Positions 12,379 to 24,200 of a stretch of 64,000 nucleotides of DNA are shown piece after piece. The translations under genes were made by a program, and so were the position numbers. Positions within the stretch are counted from its first letter, which is position 1. Each line of letters begins with the position of its first letter. The notes below the pieces were generated by a model. It was given only the letters and a program-made list of their open reading frames with translations. It made no database searches and had not been told where the DNA came from. The stretch is taken from the NCBI GenBank assembly GCA_027405735.1, contig JAPEHQ010000006.1:1116001-1180000 (forward strand), read 5' to 3'. Source of the stretch: Mucor racemosus (lineage: Eukaryota; Mucoromycota; Mucoromycetes; Mucorales; Mucoraceae).

Positions 12379-13480
12379 TTATTATTAAGTTTTTTGTTGA
12401 CTTTACTTATTATTGCATGTTAGTTGTTATTTAATTTAAACATTTGCTTAGAACCTCGTTTATGTCGACTCGATGATGTATGAAAAATAAGGAAAGTAGA
12501 TAAAAATTTATAATTTCATAGTCTGTAGGGTGTACGATGTACCATATAAAATCTAACAAGTATGTTTGTATGGATACAGCTCATAACAATATGGCCGAAC
12601 TCTGCTTCCCATGGGCATAATGATCTGCACAGGTGGGCAGAATAACAAAATTTGTGCAGATCAAGCAGCCCAGATGAGCAGAGCAATGAGATCATGGTTT
12701 TTTAGTTAATTTATTAAAGTATAATATCAATCATGATACTGTATAATTAATAACGAAGATAATTTGAACGGTTTAAAACAGATGTGAGCTACTCTGATTT
12801 ATCAGAATTGCCTTATTGACGAGATATATCAATTTGAAATTTGGGGTTTGAAAGAGTTCTGCCCATGTTCTTCTTTCGGGGACCAATTGGGAACAACTGC
12901 AACAACCTATTTGGTAACACTAAAAGTATTTATGCTTTTGTAAATTCCTGTTTGTAACGCACAAAATCTTTTGTTTTCCTTATTCTTTCCTCAACTCTTT
13001 TATTCACGTTTAAAACTACAACGAAAAGGCTAATATTTTTTTATAAACTGAAATCAAGTAGCAGGTACAAATACATGTTTTTCCTATTGTATGTTTGGAA
13101 ATGAATTATTAACTGTAAATGTTAGAGCACGTTATAATATCTTTCTCGAACAAAAAAAGCATCCAGGACTTAATCATTTTGTTCCATTATCAACGTTATA
13201 ATCAATGTTTTTTTGGTCTAAAGTCAATATCTACCTGGAGAAAAACTGGTGATTATGAAAGTATGTATAGGATTGACTTGATTTGAATGAATGAATAAAC
13301 TCATGTTAGTCTATTTAGTTTCTAAAAAGCATTTACTTCTATTTAGTGGCCAACAGGTAAGAAGAGGAAAACAAGGTGTTGTCTTGTGTATCACTACCAA
13401 CTATCAAAGGTGCACCATAATTATTACTTATTAGCTCGTTATTAGTAATTGATTTTACTAATAAATCAATTTTTATAGGT

Positions 13481-13670
13481 CAAAAGTAAGTTTGTTCTGG
13501 TAAAGCGTTAAATAAATTGGCTTGGGAGAAAGAGGATAAAAAGTTGGCAATAGGTTCCAGTGATGGCCATGATGTTTACGTTTATGTTTATGTTTATGTT
13601 TATGTTTATGTTTATGTTTATGTTTATGTTTATGTTTATGTTTATGTTTATGTTTTATTATATTGGAGAG
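13481..13670 (+). pseudogene. Dynein intermediate chain WD40 fragment (pseudogene)
   Basis: The open stretch reads SGKALNKLAWEKEDKKLA then IGSSDGHDVYVYV, matching the last WD40 blade of cytoplasmic dynein intermediate chains (consensus of the type LNKVAW...GSDG-VYVYDIGE). It is preceded by a 3' splice-like TTTTTATAG at 13470-13479 and followed by IGE|GTAAAA, a 5' splice site in the right place, so intron context was carried along. There is an in-frame stop just upstream (13487-13489). The VYVY codons are blown up into a microsatellite that shifts the reading into YIGE. Only this short piece exists here. A shorter relative lies at 51312-51346. Confidence 0.72.
13575..13652 (+). repeat. (TTTATG)12 microsatellite inside the dynein fragment
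   Basis: Twelve perfect TTTATG units (13581-13652) preceded by one TTTACG. In the dynein frame these are alternating Val-Tyr codons. The related copy at 51.3 kb has only two units in the same place, so the array expanded here. Confidence 0.95.
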
Positions 13671-13709
13671 GTAAAAATAAAACTCATGTAAATCACCTTT
13701 AGCACATTA

Positions 13710-14570
13710 ATTATCAAGTAAGACTATATTATCATCAAATAATCTACCACACATTATTATTAACATGTATAAATGTTTACAGTAATAAGCTTGAATCAAG
13801 TGGGTACAGCATCGTAGTTCTCAAGTATTATAGAATCTCTTATTTTTAAGACTTACAAGGCTTATAAGCGGAATATTAATTTAGAAAATTATTTTTGTCC
13901 AGATCATCAATTTTGACATTTTTCTGATTTTTTTTCTGGTTTTGCAAATCTAGAGTTAATTATACTACCAAATATGAAAACAAAAAATATACATACACGC
14001 AGAATTTAGCGCTCTATTTGCTCAATACAAAATAACAAACTTTTTTATTGCGAAATATTACATGAAAATCCTTTAACCAAAATTCCGTTTTTGGGGCAAA
14101 AGTGCAAATTTTCATTACTTAACATTTAATATTACGCTTTTATAAAATGCGTATTAGCTATGCCTACAATTTTCTCTCATAATGTAGTATATTTAAACGT
14201 TAATTTTGGTATCAAAATTTGATTTTTCTGTTTTTTGATGTAAATCATGAGTGTTGGTAAGGATGAAATGAGCCCCGAAAAATGTCCGCCAAAAAGCCTG
14301 AATTTTCAGACCGCACATGGTTAAATATAAGAAAAGTTAAAAAAGCGCATTTTTATTTAAAACTTAGATATACTGTATACCATAGCATAAGAGACTTAGC
14401 TGTTCAATCTTGCTATGTTCAATTACGGCATCGCTTTACGGGCTCGCTTTTACAATTCCTTAATGAATGTATGATATGACAAACGGTTTTTCTAGTAGAA
14501 AATTTTATGTTTCTATTATAGTAGTAACAGATATTGCCTATTTTGCTTAGTTTATAGTTCAGGCGCTGTA
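13710..14570 (-). repeat. Dispersed repeat segment C, copy 1
   Basis: Reverse complement is clearly homologous to 40925-41830 and 50595-51270: shared stretches include the AAGCTTGAATCAAGT region near 13791 and the CCGAAAAATGTCCGCC region near 14276. Divergence is substantial and no protein is encoded. It is part of a larger dispersed unit, called family R in this annotation, that also includes segments A, B and D. Confidence 0.8.
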
Positions 14571-15159
14571 ATTTTGCTTTTACATTTGCTGAAATGTGCA
14601 ATTTAGTAGGGTTCTAAATGCGCTCAATAATGTAAAGCCTTGAAAATCCTTTTATACGTGTGTTATTTCTCTCGTTTTGTTTTCATATTCGAAGGATATA
14701 TCCACCGTTTTACAAGACGTATCAGACTATCAAGCTGATATTCTTTTCTTGTATCTGAATACGCATTCTCACATAAGAGGCCAATGTTTTCAATATAGGT
14801 ATCAGTCTATAATAGAGACTGATGTTTTCATTTAACCGCATTCCAAAATTAAATATTATTATTTACTACTATATTGTTGGACGTATTTCTTGATTACCAG
14901 ATCAAATCGAAAGCAATGATATTTATATCTGCTCAATAAAAATCTAGAACTGACTACAAATTCATGAAATGTTCCAGAAAAGTGATAAAATTTCAAATGA
15001 TATAGAAGCAAAAAAAAAGAATAATCTAATGTCTTGCTTAATAACCATAACAGTTTTGATCGTAGCTAGTGTACTTGAAAACAAATCTTTTTACAGCTGA
15101 AAATCGTAGACTAAAATAGCAAGTTTATTAAAGAAAGTTAATTTGTTTAAATTTTATGT

Positions 15160-15993
15160 TGGATAAAGTAACATTTATAATCTTAGGTTTGGCTTGCATA
15201 TAAATTTAAGCAGTAAGTGTTATTTAAGTTTACGCTCGAGCAAAAATCATTGTTGCTGTAAACATTATAGCCATAAACATATTTACAAGTGAGGATAATC
15301 GTAAATATATTGGTTATTGCATGCATTGCTACTCTACACCAAAAACGTATTGAATTATATTGTCTATAATTTATATTAATAAAAACAAATGTAATTTAAA
15401 AACCTATTTTGCCATTCCCTCCTGTAAAGACTAACGTCTTGGTATAGGACATTTTATATCATATTATCTATTCTTATATTAGTTATCCATTATTTCATTA
15501 TCTTTATCTTTATATGTTATCATTTAAATTGCACCCGCCTCTTCGGCAAGACCACTTACTCTTGTCGTACACGGATCAATCAATAAACAAAATTTTAAAA
15601 AAAAAAAAAACCTATTTCAGTCAAAAAATGCAACGGAATTTTGAGAATAGCACAATGCTCATGTACAAACCAATTTGTGCCCATACGATTAGCTTATTAT
15701 GCTCATGGTCAGATTTTATTATTATTTATAAATAGGGATAATGATATGCTTATGGGCAATTCTATTATTATGCACACATGGGATTAATGTTATGCACATG
15801 GACAGAATCTATAATTCTGCAAATACAGGGTTAGCGCCGTCGTGCTTGTGCGCAGCTTCTTTTGTTGTGCCCATGTGCATATTGTTATCTTTTTAATCAT
15901 ATTCAGTGGGCACAACAGCTCAGGGTATAGTATGCAGCCCACCTGGGCACAACAAAATCATCTTGTGCAGCACAGGTCGGCCGTAGTGTAGTT
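15160..15993 (-). repeat. Dispersed repeat segment B, copy 1
   Basis: Reverse complement matches 39868-40435 and continues past the solo LTR there (40927 onward). Homology stops sharply at the sequence CACTACGGCCGACC (read on the minus strand, 15980-15993), which may be a true element end. The outer 250 bp carry repeated GGGCACA / TGTGCCC half-sites. This copy contains a retroposon insertion at 15410-15605. No coding content. Confidence 0.78.
15410..15610 (+). mobile_element. Poly(A)-tailed retroposon (SINE-like or retroposed mRNA end)
   Basis: An insert of about 196 bp absent from the paralogous segment B at 40.2 kb. It is flanked by a 12 bp direct repeat AAAAACCTATTT (15398-15409 and 15606-15617). 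The 3' end is a run of 14 A that overlaps the repeat, with an AATAAA motif just upstream (15582-15587). These are the marks of target-primed (LINE-type) retroposition. I see no clear Pol III A/B boxes, so it could be a processed transcript end rather than a SINE. Confidence 0.7.
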
Positions 15994-17383
15994 TTATGTA
16001 TAGTAAAAATGATTATATCAACTAAATCCGTTTCTAAGTCTTCCCGCCCTTATTACTTTTTTCATTTTAATAAATTATCTGCATGGTGTGATACTACATT
16101 TACCATGGCATCTTATATCGCTGTATATAAAGATATTCATATTTCTCCTTGTATAATAGAACGTACACATTAAAATTATTTTTGGCAAGCATCTGAATGA
16201 TATCTATTATTACATTTTATGGTACAAATTAATGCAGTACAGTAAAATAATATAAATTTGATTAATCAGGAAGAGATGTACAGTATGATAAAAAAACTCT
16301 CAATGACAAACTGGTAAATTCATATAATTAATATTTAAGGAACCTACAACAGCGTTTTTCTCAACTTGAATTATTATAAAAAATAAACTAGAATAGAGCC
16401 ATCTTGATATATAGCTATAATAATATAGTTGTGTAAAGTGAAATACGTTTCTGTGAAGTTGAACTTTGCTTAAGATTACTTATAAGTAAAATGAGTGAAT
16501 ACTGCACCAAAAGTAAAACTATATTTTTAAACCTGATTGAATACCTTTTTCAAGTATATTATATTAATATGTGTATTTCCCTTTATTATCTCATCTCAAC
16601 ATATTCTTCCTCTTACATGCCAATAGCTTTATTCAAATAGTCATTAAAATTTGTTCCATGATTAAAAGCTTAATGCACAATGTATTCTGAAAATAAACTA
16701 CTGTAAAATTGCCACTAACACCTTGATCCATAAAATATATTAATATATCTTACTCGTTTGTTTTCGTATTTTTTTTAGTATAATGTACCCATTCATGCTT
16801 TGAACTATTTGCTTTTAAATGCGCATTCATATGTACGTAGTGTTATGTCAATACTCATCATAGGTCTCCCATCCAAGGTCTCAGTCTAATAATTAGCGTT
16901 ACAGTAAATCAATGCAGATCCTTGATTTACATCATATTCTTAGATGGTAAAACCCTAGTAATAGTTATAATTAATGTGTATAAATACGTACAAAGGATGA
17001 TGCATTGTTGATAAAAGTGTAATATTCTGGCAAGATTATTTATATAGACTCTTTTGACATTTCATGTAAAACTTTAAATAAGCACATAATTTTTGTAGCA
17101 TTTCACATGTATATATAAAATTGTGTTGCAATTTGCAAGAAGACGGTTTTGATAATTAGTTTAATTAATATTTATTGCAAATCTAGCTTTATTATTAAAA
17201 ATAATCAGTACTGATGTTTTTGAAATCTCAAATAACAATTTGTAAATGTCTAATACTTCAATATTCAAGGATAATAATAGATCTTTAACCCTCAACAAAC
17301 CCATCTTTTACTATGGTAAGCTTATCACAGAAGTACTTTCTATATAATAGCTACTAATATTGATATAAAATTTATTTTACTGA
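15994..17383. other. Spacer between inverted arms, nothing recognised
   Basis: AT-rich DNA with no long frame, no TE hallmark and no visible repeat partner within the window. Together with 11931-13400 and 14571-15160 it makes up the unexplained part of the 5.45 kb spacer of the giant inverted repeat. Confidence 0.5.
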
Positions 17384-20300
17384 TTGACCATTTTTGAGAA
17401 AAAACCCTAGATAGCCTGCATGTGAACCTATATTGTGTCAGTGCTTTATTATAGTTAATAAGAACGAGAACATATAAAATAAAATTAATGAGACACATGA
17501 CGGTTTCAATCCATCATGTATACAGTATATTGTACAGTAGCTAAATAAACAGTTTTTCCAAAGAGATACATTCAAAACATTGATATATATATAACATTCT
17601 TCTTTGTCATACAAAAATAAACTATCAATTTATCTTAGTAATTAATATGTCTAAATAAGCCTTTAGACTTTAGACTAAATGGATATTTCATCATTACTAT
17701 GTGACAATCTCAAATTGGTATCAACGTGAAACTAAAAGATATAGAAGTAAGGATCTATATACAAATGATCCTCAAGAATTATATCTCAAACGTCCAGGCT
17801 TAGGAATAAGTACCATGACTTGATGCTGTTATACAAAGCAAAACTTTGATCGAGGGCCAACAGAACTCAAGGCATTATCAACAAAGATGCATATCAAAAA
17901 ATTAGTTACGTTACATTTAAAAGCCTGGTAAAAGCTTTTCACATTTGCAGTAGCCAGAAATGCCAAATTTGTCAAATAATTGGTCATTCGCAAAGTCCCA
18001 GTAAACAGCATTATGTCTTTTTTTTTAAGCTGTATTTTTTAATGTCTCAATTTGATGTAAATTTGCAGCTTTATTTGCTCTATTTGCTTGATCGTAAGCG
18101 GATTTTTGATGGAACAACAATACATCATGCAGAAATCTTTAAAAATTAGCTAGATGACAGATCATTTTTATTAATTAAATATTGGAGCAAGAAGACCCTT
18201 GTAGGTCTTTATTTTTAAAAACACAGAATGTGCAACATTTGTTTTGCTTATATGCATTATTTTACTGGATTTTAGCTACAATTTTGATTGTGTAATAATG
18301 CATTATCTCCAAACACATAAAAATTGACTAAATGACTAATGATTTTAATCATTCCAAAACGAAACATCAAAGCATTTCCATTTCTGTTTTTTTGGTACTG
18401 CAATGTGCGCAAAATGCGCCGTTTTCATTTCCACCTTTCGCATTAGTTGTAGACGCATTTTTCATGGAGTAATGGCAAATATACCAACAAAAATATCCTC
18501 AAAAAATGGTTCAAATGATAGGAGCCACTAATATTGCTTGAAATTTGAAAGAGCGTCAAAATTTCTGGGCTATAAATTGCCCAGTCATATCGTTCTATCA
18601 AAATCTCGAAAAAACAAATTTAATGTCTTGTTTCAAAAATCGACACTCTCGGACTTTCAATGAAATCGCGCGCTTTAAGCTGTAGTCTATTTTTAAGCTG
18701 TAAATGTGCAAAATACTGGAAATTAGGAAATGTTTTCAATATTTGACAAAAACCTGTATATTTACCGTCATCTAACGATTAAATGGTTTTTGTAGCTCAT
18801 ACAATCCTGCATCAATTTACGGTTTTAAATAAAACATTTTGCTCTCAAATCGTTTTATAAATATAGATTTTTTGTGCACCACAGCTTTACACTCAAGTCC
18901 ACTATATTTCATCAAATCTTAATTTATCAATAACTCTATGAAAAATTCATATTTTTTGAAGATTTAAAGATCATCTAGTAGATAAAGTTGTATAAAATGT
19001 GTTGATGATTATTTACTGCGGATTATTAATAGATCATTTCGTTCAAGGAACAAAGGTTTTTCATTTTTTTAATATTTATTTGCTTACAGTCACTTAAACC
19101 AATATTTGAAACCTAAACGTTTTGAAAATTAAATTCAAAGCATATTGCACTATACACAACAACATTGGTAATGTATAAGCACGATGTTTAATTATTAATT
19201 TTGGTGCCCCTCATTTTCGTATATGCTGATTTTTACTGATATAAGGCGCTATTTCTAATTTTAAATTGTCTATTTAGCAACAAACCCTATTTGGGAAAAT
19301 GGTGCTCTTGATTCGTACGATTTACCTAGCAAATCCATGGGTTACCAAAGTTATTTAGTGTTGAATAATGTTATAGCTGTAGTAAATTTTGAAACTTACC
19401 ACCCATTTGGATCAATATTTATTAATTATTACAAGCCTTTTTCCAGTTGCTTTACTTTTTTTAAGCAGAGGAAAACAGGTTTCTTGTCATAAATGGCGGT
19501 ATATTTCTTCAAAAACAGCTGTTAGCTAATGAAATCAAGATATATTATTCGTATATCCACTACATATCAAGTGCTGCCTCAAAATTCCAATTCCAATTAT
19601 TATTTGATTTTATGAAAATGCTCAGAATATTTGAAACAACCCATACAAATAATTTAGGCAAGTATGAGTTTTGATTTCTCCATTTTTACAGCAACTCGGG
19701 GAGGCTGAACCTTTTGCAATTCTATGGATTAGCACTAGATGTACTTTCCATTGAAACAAGGGCTTATTTAGATCCATATTTGGCGAGAACTGGTGATCTT
19801 ACTGACTTTTGTAGGTGTGAGCAATAGGTAATAATTAGCTTTTTGTCCAAATTTAGCGAATGTACAATGATTTATGCAAGCTGATATTGGATATTATACT
19901 TGGAGTATCTATCCATACCTGTACTCATGTGCTGTAGAGTGGCAGCTTACTTGGATTATTATTTACAAAGATTGCATTTTGAATTGTTTTCATTAAAAGG
20001 GTGCAATAAAGTATAGGTGCACTTTGACATTAATTTTCTCGACATGCTGCAGTAGGTTGTGGAAGTTGCCCTTTGAGACCATCGCATCCAAGATGTGCAC
20101 CTACCCTCATGTAAAGTTGGAAGTTAATAGGATTAAAATTTATCGAGATGAGGTTTTTGTTGTCGGTTTTTATGGCTGTCGAGAATGATGCATCAGATGC
20201 GTTTTGAATGTTTTTCAAATGCTTGCGTTTAATATTGAGCCAAATCACGTAAAATCTTCGAAGTAGATGTACATCTTGATTCACCCTTCACTTTATAAGC

Positions 20301-20395
20301 CATTGATATCTCTCGGAAAATAGAAATAATTATTCCAGAACATAAGTGCATTGGCCAAATGTTGACCAAAATTGATTAAGATTTACCTAAAATAT
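17384..20395 (-). repeat. Right arm of giant inverted repeat, inner part
   Basis: Reverse complement of 8423-11930, nearly identical by eye apart from the MITE missing here (empty site at 19153-19160). Ends at the left border of the Ty3 element. No coding capacity recognised. Confidence 0.9.
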
Positions 20396-20942
20396 TGTTT
20401 AAATATACACAATGAATAACTAGAAAATAAAATTAAAACTAGATATATTTATTGAGTATATTGTAGGTAAAAAGATAACGAATCCATCTCGAACGACATC
20501 AGGATTCAGGGTATTTATATGTTTTGGAAGCGTGGATATAGAGTCTACAATACAGAGTGTATGAAAGTATGATTTCATCTTCTTGAAGAACTAGTTGATT
20601 ACAACATGATGATATAATAGGTTGGCCATAGCAAGTTTAGTAGGATACGACCAAGTTAAGTATATAGGATCTTCATGCTTGATTTACTTTAGACCGTGAA
20701 TGTTGATACAAATGGAATAGTTGAATTCCATTTCCAGGAACGAGTTCATGATTGGCTCACTTCAGGATCTCAGGCTACACCATTTCATCATAGACTAAAT
20801 GTAACATAACTAAATGAAATAAAATTGGCATACATCATTATCACCTCATACTCATCCTTCTATGCTAAGAATAATGTCTACATAATCCTTTGAGCACTTC
20901 TACTAGTAATACATGTACCCAGTATAGTCTATGTCCTAAACA
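20396..20942 (-). repeat. 3' LTR of chromovirus 1
   Basis: 547 bp, same length and almost the same sequence as the LTR at 26319-26865. The outer flank is the target duplication AATAT (20391-20395). Confidence 0.95.
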
Positions 20943-21224
20943 TTCGTCCCCACCAGAATCGACAACACTTTGTGGTGGTGATTCGATAAATAACTCAAAC
21001 AATAATTGGAATGACCCTGAAAATTCTGCAAAGATAATAAGTTGACCATATAATCTCTGGAGATCCTACTCGCCAGTAAAAAACCGTGAAAATGCAAAAC
21101 CCTGTGGGACAAAAGCATCTCAAGGAAAAAGGCAGAGCCTTGGCCACCAGCAAATTATATACAACACCCACATACACCGAATATCTTCTATACACTATAT
21201 ACATTTGTAGGAACCCGACATACT

Positions 21225-24200
21225 CTACACGCCAGACTGGCCAGTTGACGACGCACTTGAACTTCGGGTTGTCCTTTGTTTTTTAGACAACTGAGAATTA
21301 TTCCGCAATGCCGTTGTTGAGCTACTTTGTTTACGCTTATTGGTCTCAGGCACAGGCGATGCTTGATGAAATATGCGGTCCTCTTCTTGTTTTTGAAGCT
21401 GTACATGTTTTTTCCAATACTTCTGTAATATATGTGGATCAGATACATCATCCGCTGTAATCCAAGAACACATTCTTTCACCGTAACCCTTCCACTTAAT
21501 CAAGTATTCTCTATTCGCGGCTTTTCCACGATGATCGCGAATCGCTTCAATTTCAAAGTATTCATCCTCGATAGATTTCTCGTCCACATTTACAACTTTC
21601 AACTCGGACGGTACATAATTGCGATGCAAAATTTCATTCATTTCATCCTTGAGTTCATAAGAACCTCCTTGATTTCGACGAATCACAGTATAAGGTCCAT
21701 CATAAATCGGACTCAATTTACTTGGCCTTTGACGCACTTTGACCATAACATGGGAGCCGACCGGAATATCTACTAACATATGATTATCATCAAACCGTTT
21801 ACGCATCAGTTCATTGATTTTCTTTTCTCTCTCATTAATTGCAGGAAACACCATATTGTGCATGTATTCAATACGCTCCTCAAGTTCCTCGATTGACATT
21901 ATGTCTTTCGGAATTGCATATTTATCTTTGTTCGCATAATCATCCGGTAAGGTAACACGTCGTGCAAACATCAACGAAAACGGAGATGTTAACGATTTGC
22001 TCTTGATATATCGATTAATTGATAATTGCACCAATGGTAAATAATCACTCCATTCTCTCGCATTTGATTTGCTCATCTTTCGTAATGCATTCAACACTAT
22101 CTTTACGCTTGATTCCGCAGATCCATTTGATCTTGGGGCATATGGGGTCGAATAATTGCGCTGAATACCCAAATTTGCTGAAATCGCTTGCAAAACGGCA
22201 TTTTCAAACTCCGTACCGTGATCTGATTGGATGACAAGAGGAAAAGAGTAATCTCCGAACACTTTAATTAACTCTCGAGCAATACTCGTTGATTCCTTTG
22301 TTTTTAAGGGACGTACAATGATATATTTGGTACAAATGTCTGTAATAACCAGAATATACACATACCCCTCAAATGTCGGTGTCAAAGGGCCAGCTAAATC
22401 AATTGATACTTGCGACATTGGCTGAATCGCTACCACATTTTTTAAGGGATGCCATCCACGTTTACTAATATTGTGTTTTTGACACTCAATGCAGCTACTC
22501 ACTAGTCTTCTAGCATCCTCATACACATTCGTCCAATGAAGTCCTTGCGAATGTAATTCTCGAACAATAGCTTGCGCTCCAAAATGCCCAAACTGATGAA
22601 TTTCTTGTAAAATCCCATCTCTATCTTCATCAGGTGGTGTTAAATAATCTAAATTCTCTTTCTTATTTTCTACTAATTGGGTCGCGAAGATGTTTAAGGC
22701 TCTGTCATTACTATACTTAGTCTTCTTCACCACTTTTCCTGATTTACGCTGCTTGAAGTTTTTCTTTGATCGCATATTACTCTGTGCCTCACTTTCTTCT
22801 AACAACAATTGGTTACTATTGGTCTCGATTGGTGGATACAACCGACTCAATAAATCAGGAAATATATTCATCGCTCCAGGAAGATGAATCACTTCAAAAT
22901 TATAATCAAGTAATGTTTCAATCCATCCTGCCATCATAGGATTCACAACTTTCTGAGAATGCAAATAAACTAAAGCTCGGTGATCCGTTAACACTCTGAA
23001 GGGACGACCATAAATGTACGACCGGAATTTCTTTAATGCTAATACAATCGCATAAAGCTCTCTTTTTGTAGTGGACCAACGGCGTTGTGCTGGACTTAAT
23101 GTACTCGAAATAAATCCTACATACTTATGACGACCTTTATCATCTTCTTGATAAATTACTGCTGCAGCCCCATATAAACTTGCATCACATGCAATAATAA
23201 AATCCTTCTCAAAATCTGGATAATTCAACAACAAATCTGCTTGTAAAATTTTCTTAATTGCCTCAAAGCATTCCGTATGAGCCGATGTCCAATTCTTCAC
23301 AACGTCTTTATTGTCCTTAATCAAATCTGTAATTGGAGCCGCTACTCTATAAATCATCGGAATGTGCGAACGCAAATAATTTACCAACCCCATAAATTGT
23401 TGAATTTGCTTTTTCGATACTGGTCTAGGCCAATTGGCGACATTGGTACATTTCGATTTGTCCACTCTAATACCTTTATCATCAACCACAAAACCTAATA
23501 AACGCACTTTTTTCTGCATGAAATGACATTTACTCGGTTGGAGTATTAACTTTGCCTCTGTGAGTCTATCGATCACTGTCTTTACTGCTACTTTATAATG
23601 CTCGAAGTCAATTCCCGCAATAATTATATCATCTAAAAAATTTTGAGTTGTGGAAACTACTTGTCCAGTCTCTTTGTCTTTGACTTGTTGTAAACCCGAT
23701 AACAAAGTCGAAAGTGTAAACTGGAACTGGCTTGGAAGTAGATTTAATCCGAAACATCCCTTCTTGAAGTAAAATCCTTGACCATTAAAGGAAAATGAAC
23801 ACTTGATTTGACTCGATTTTTCAATGGAAAATCTATGGTACGCGTTTTTTAGATCCGCAGTCCCAAAAAAGGACATGCCTCGAAGATTCTCAAATATATC
23901 TTTCACTAAAGGTATAGGGAAATTATATGGTGGAGGTAGGATGCTATTAAGCAACCGTACATCCAAACAAACACGATGATCTACAATATTTCCCGATTTG
24001 TCTCGCTTTGGTACTACTAATAAAGGACTATTAAACGATGAATTAATTCTCGAACGCCCAATCGTTTCTGTTCGCAACCACTCATTAATCTGCTTCTCTA
24101 CTACGGGTTTCAATGATTCTGCAATAGGATACGGACGACGATGAGCTGTAGCTCCTTCTTTAGTTGGTAATCTAATAATCGATTCCGGCAATGGGCAATG

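Noticed and set aside
12583..12690. GTGGGCAG/CTGCNCA-rich patch resembling the end of segment B
   Set aside because: Suggestive of a small palindromic element, but no clear ends or target duplication could be fixed.
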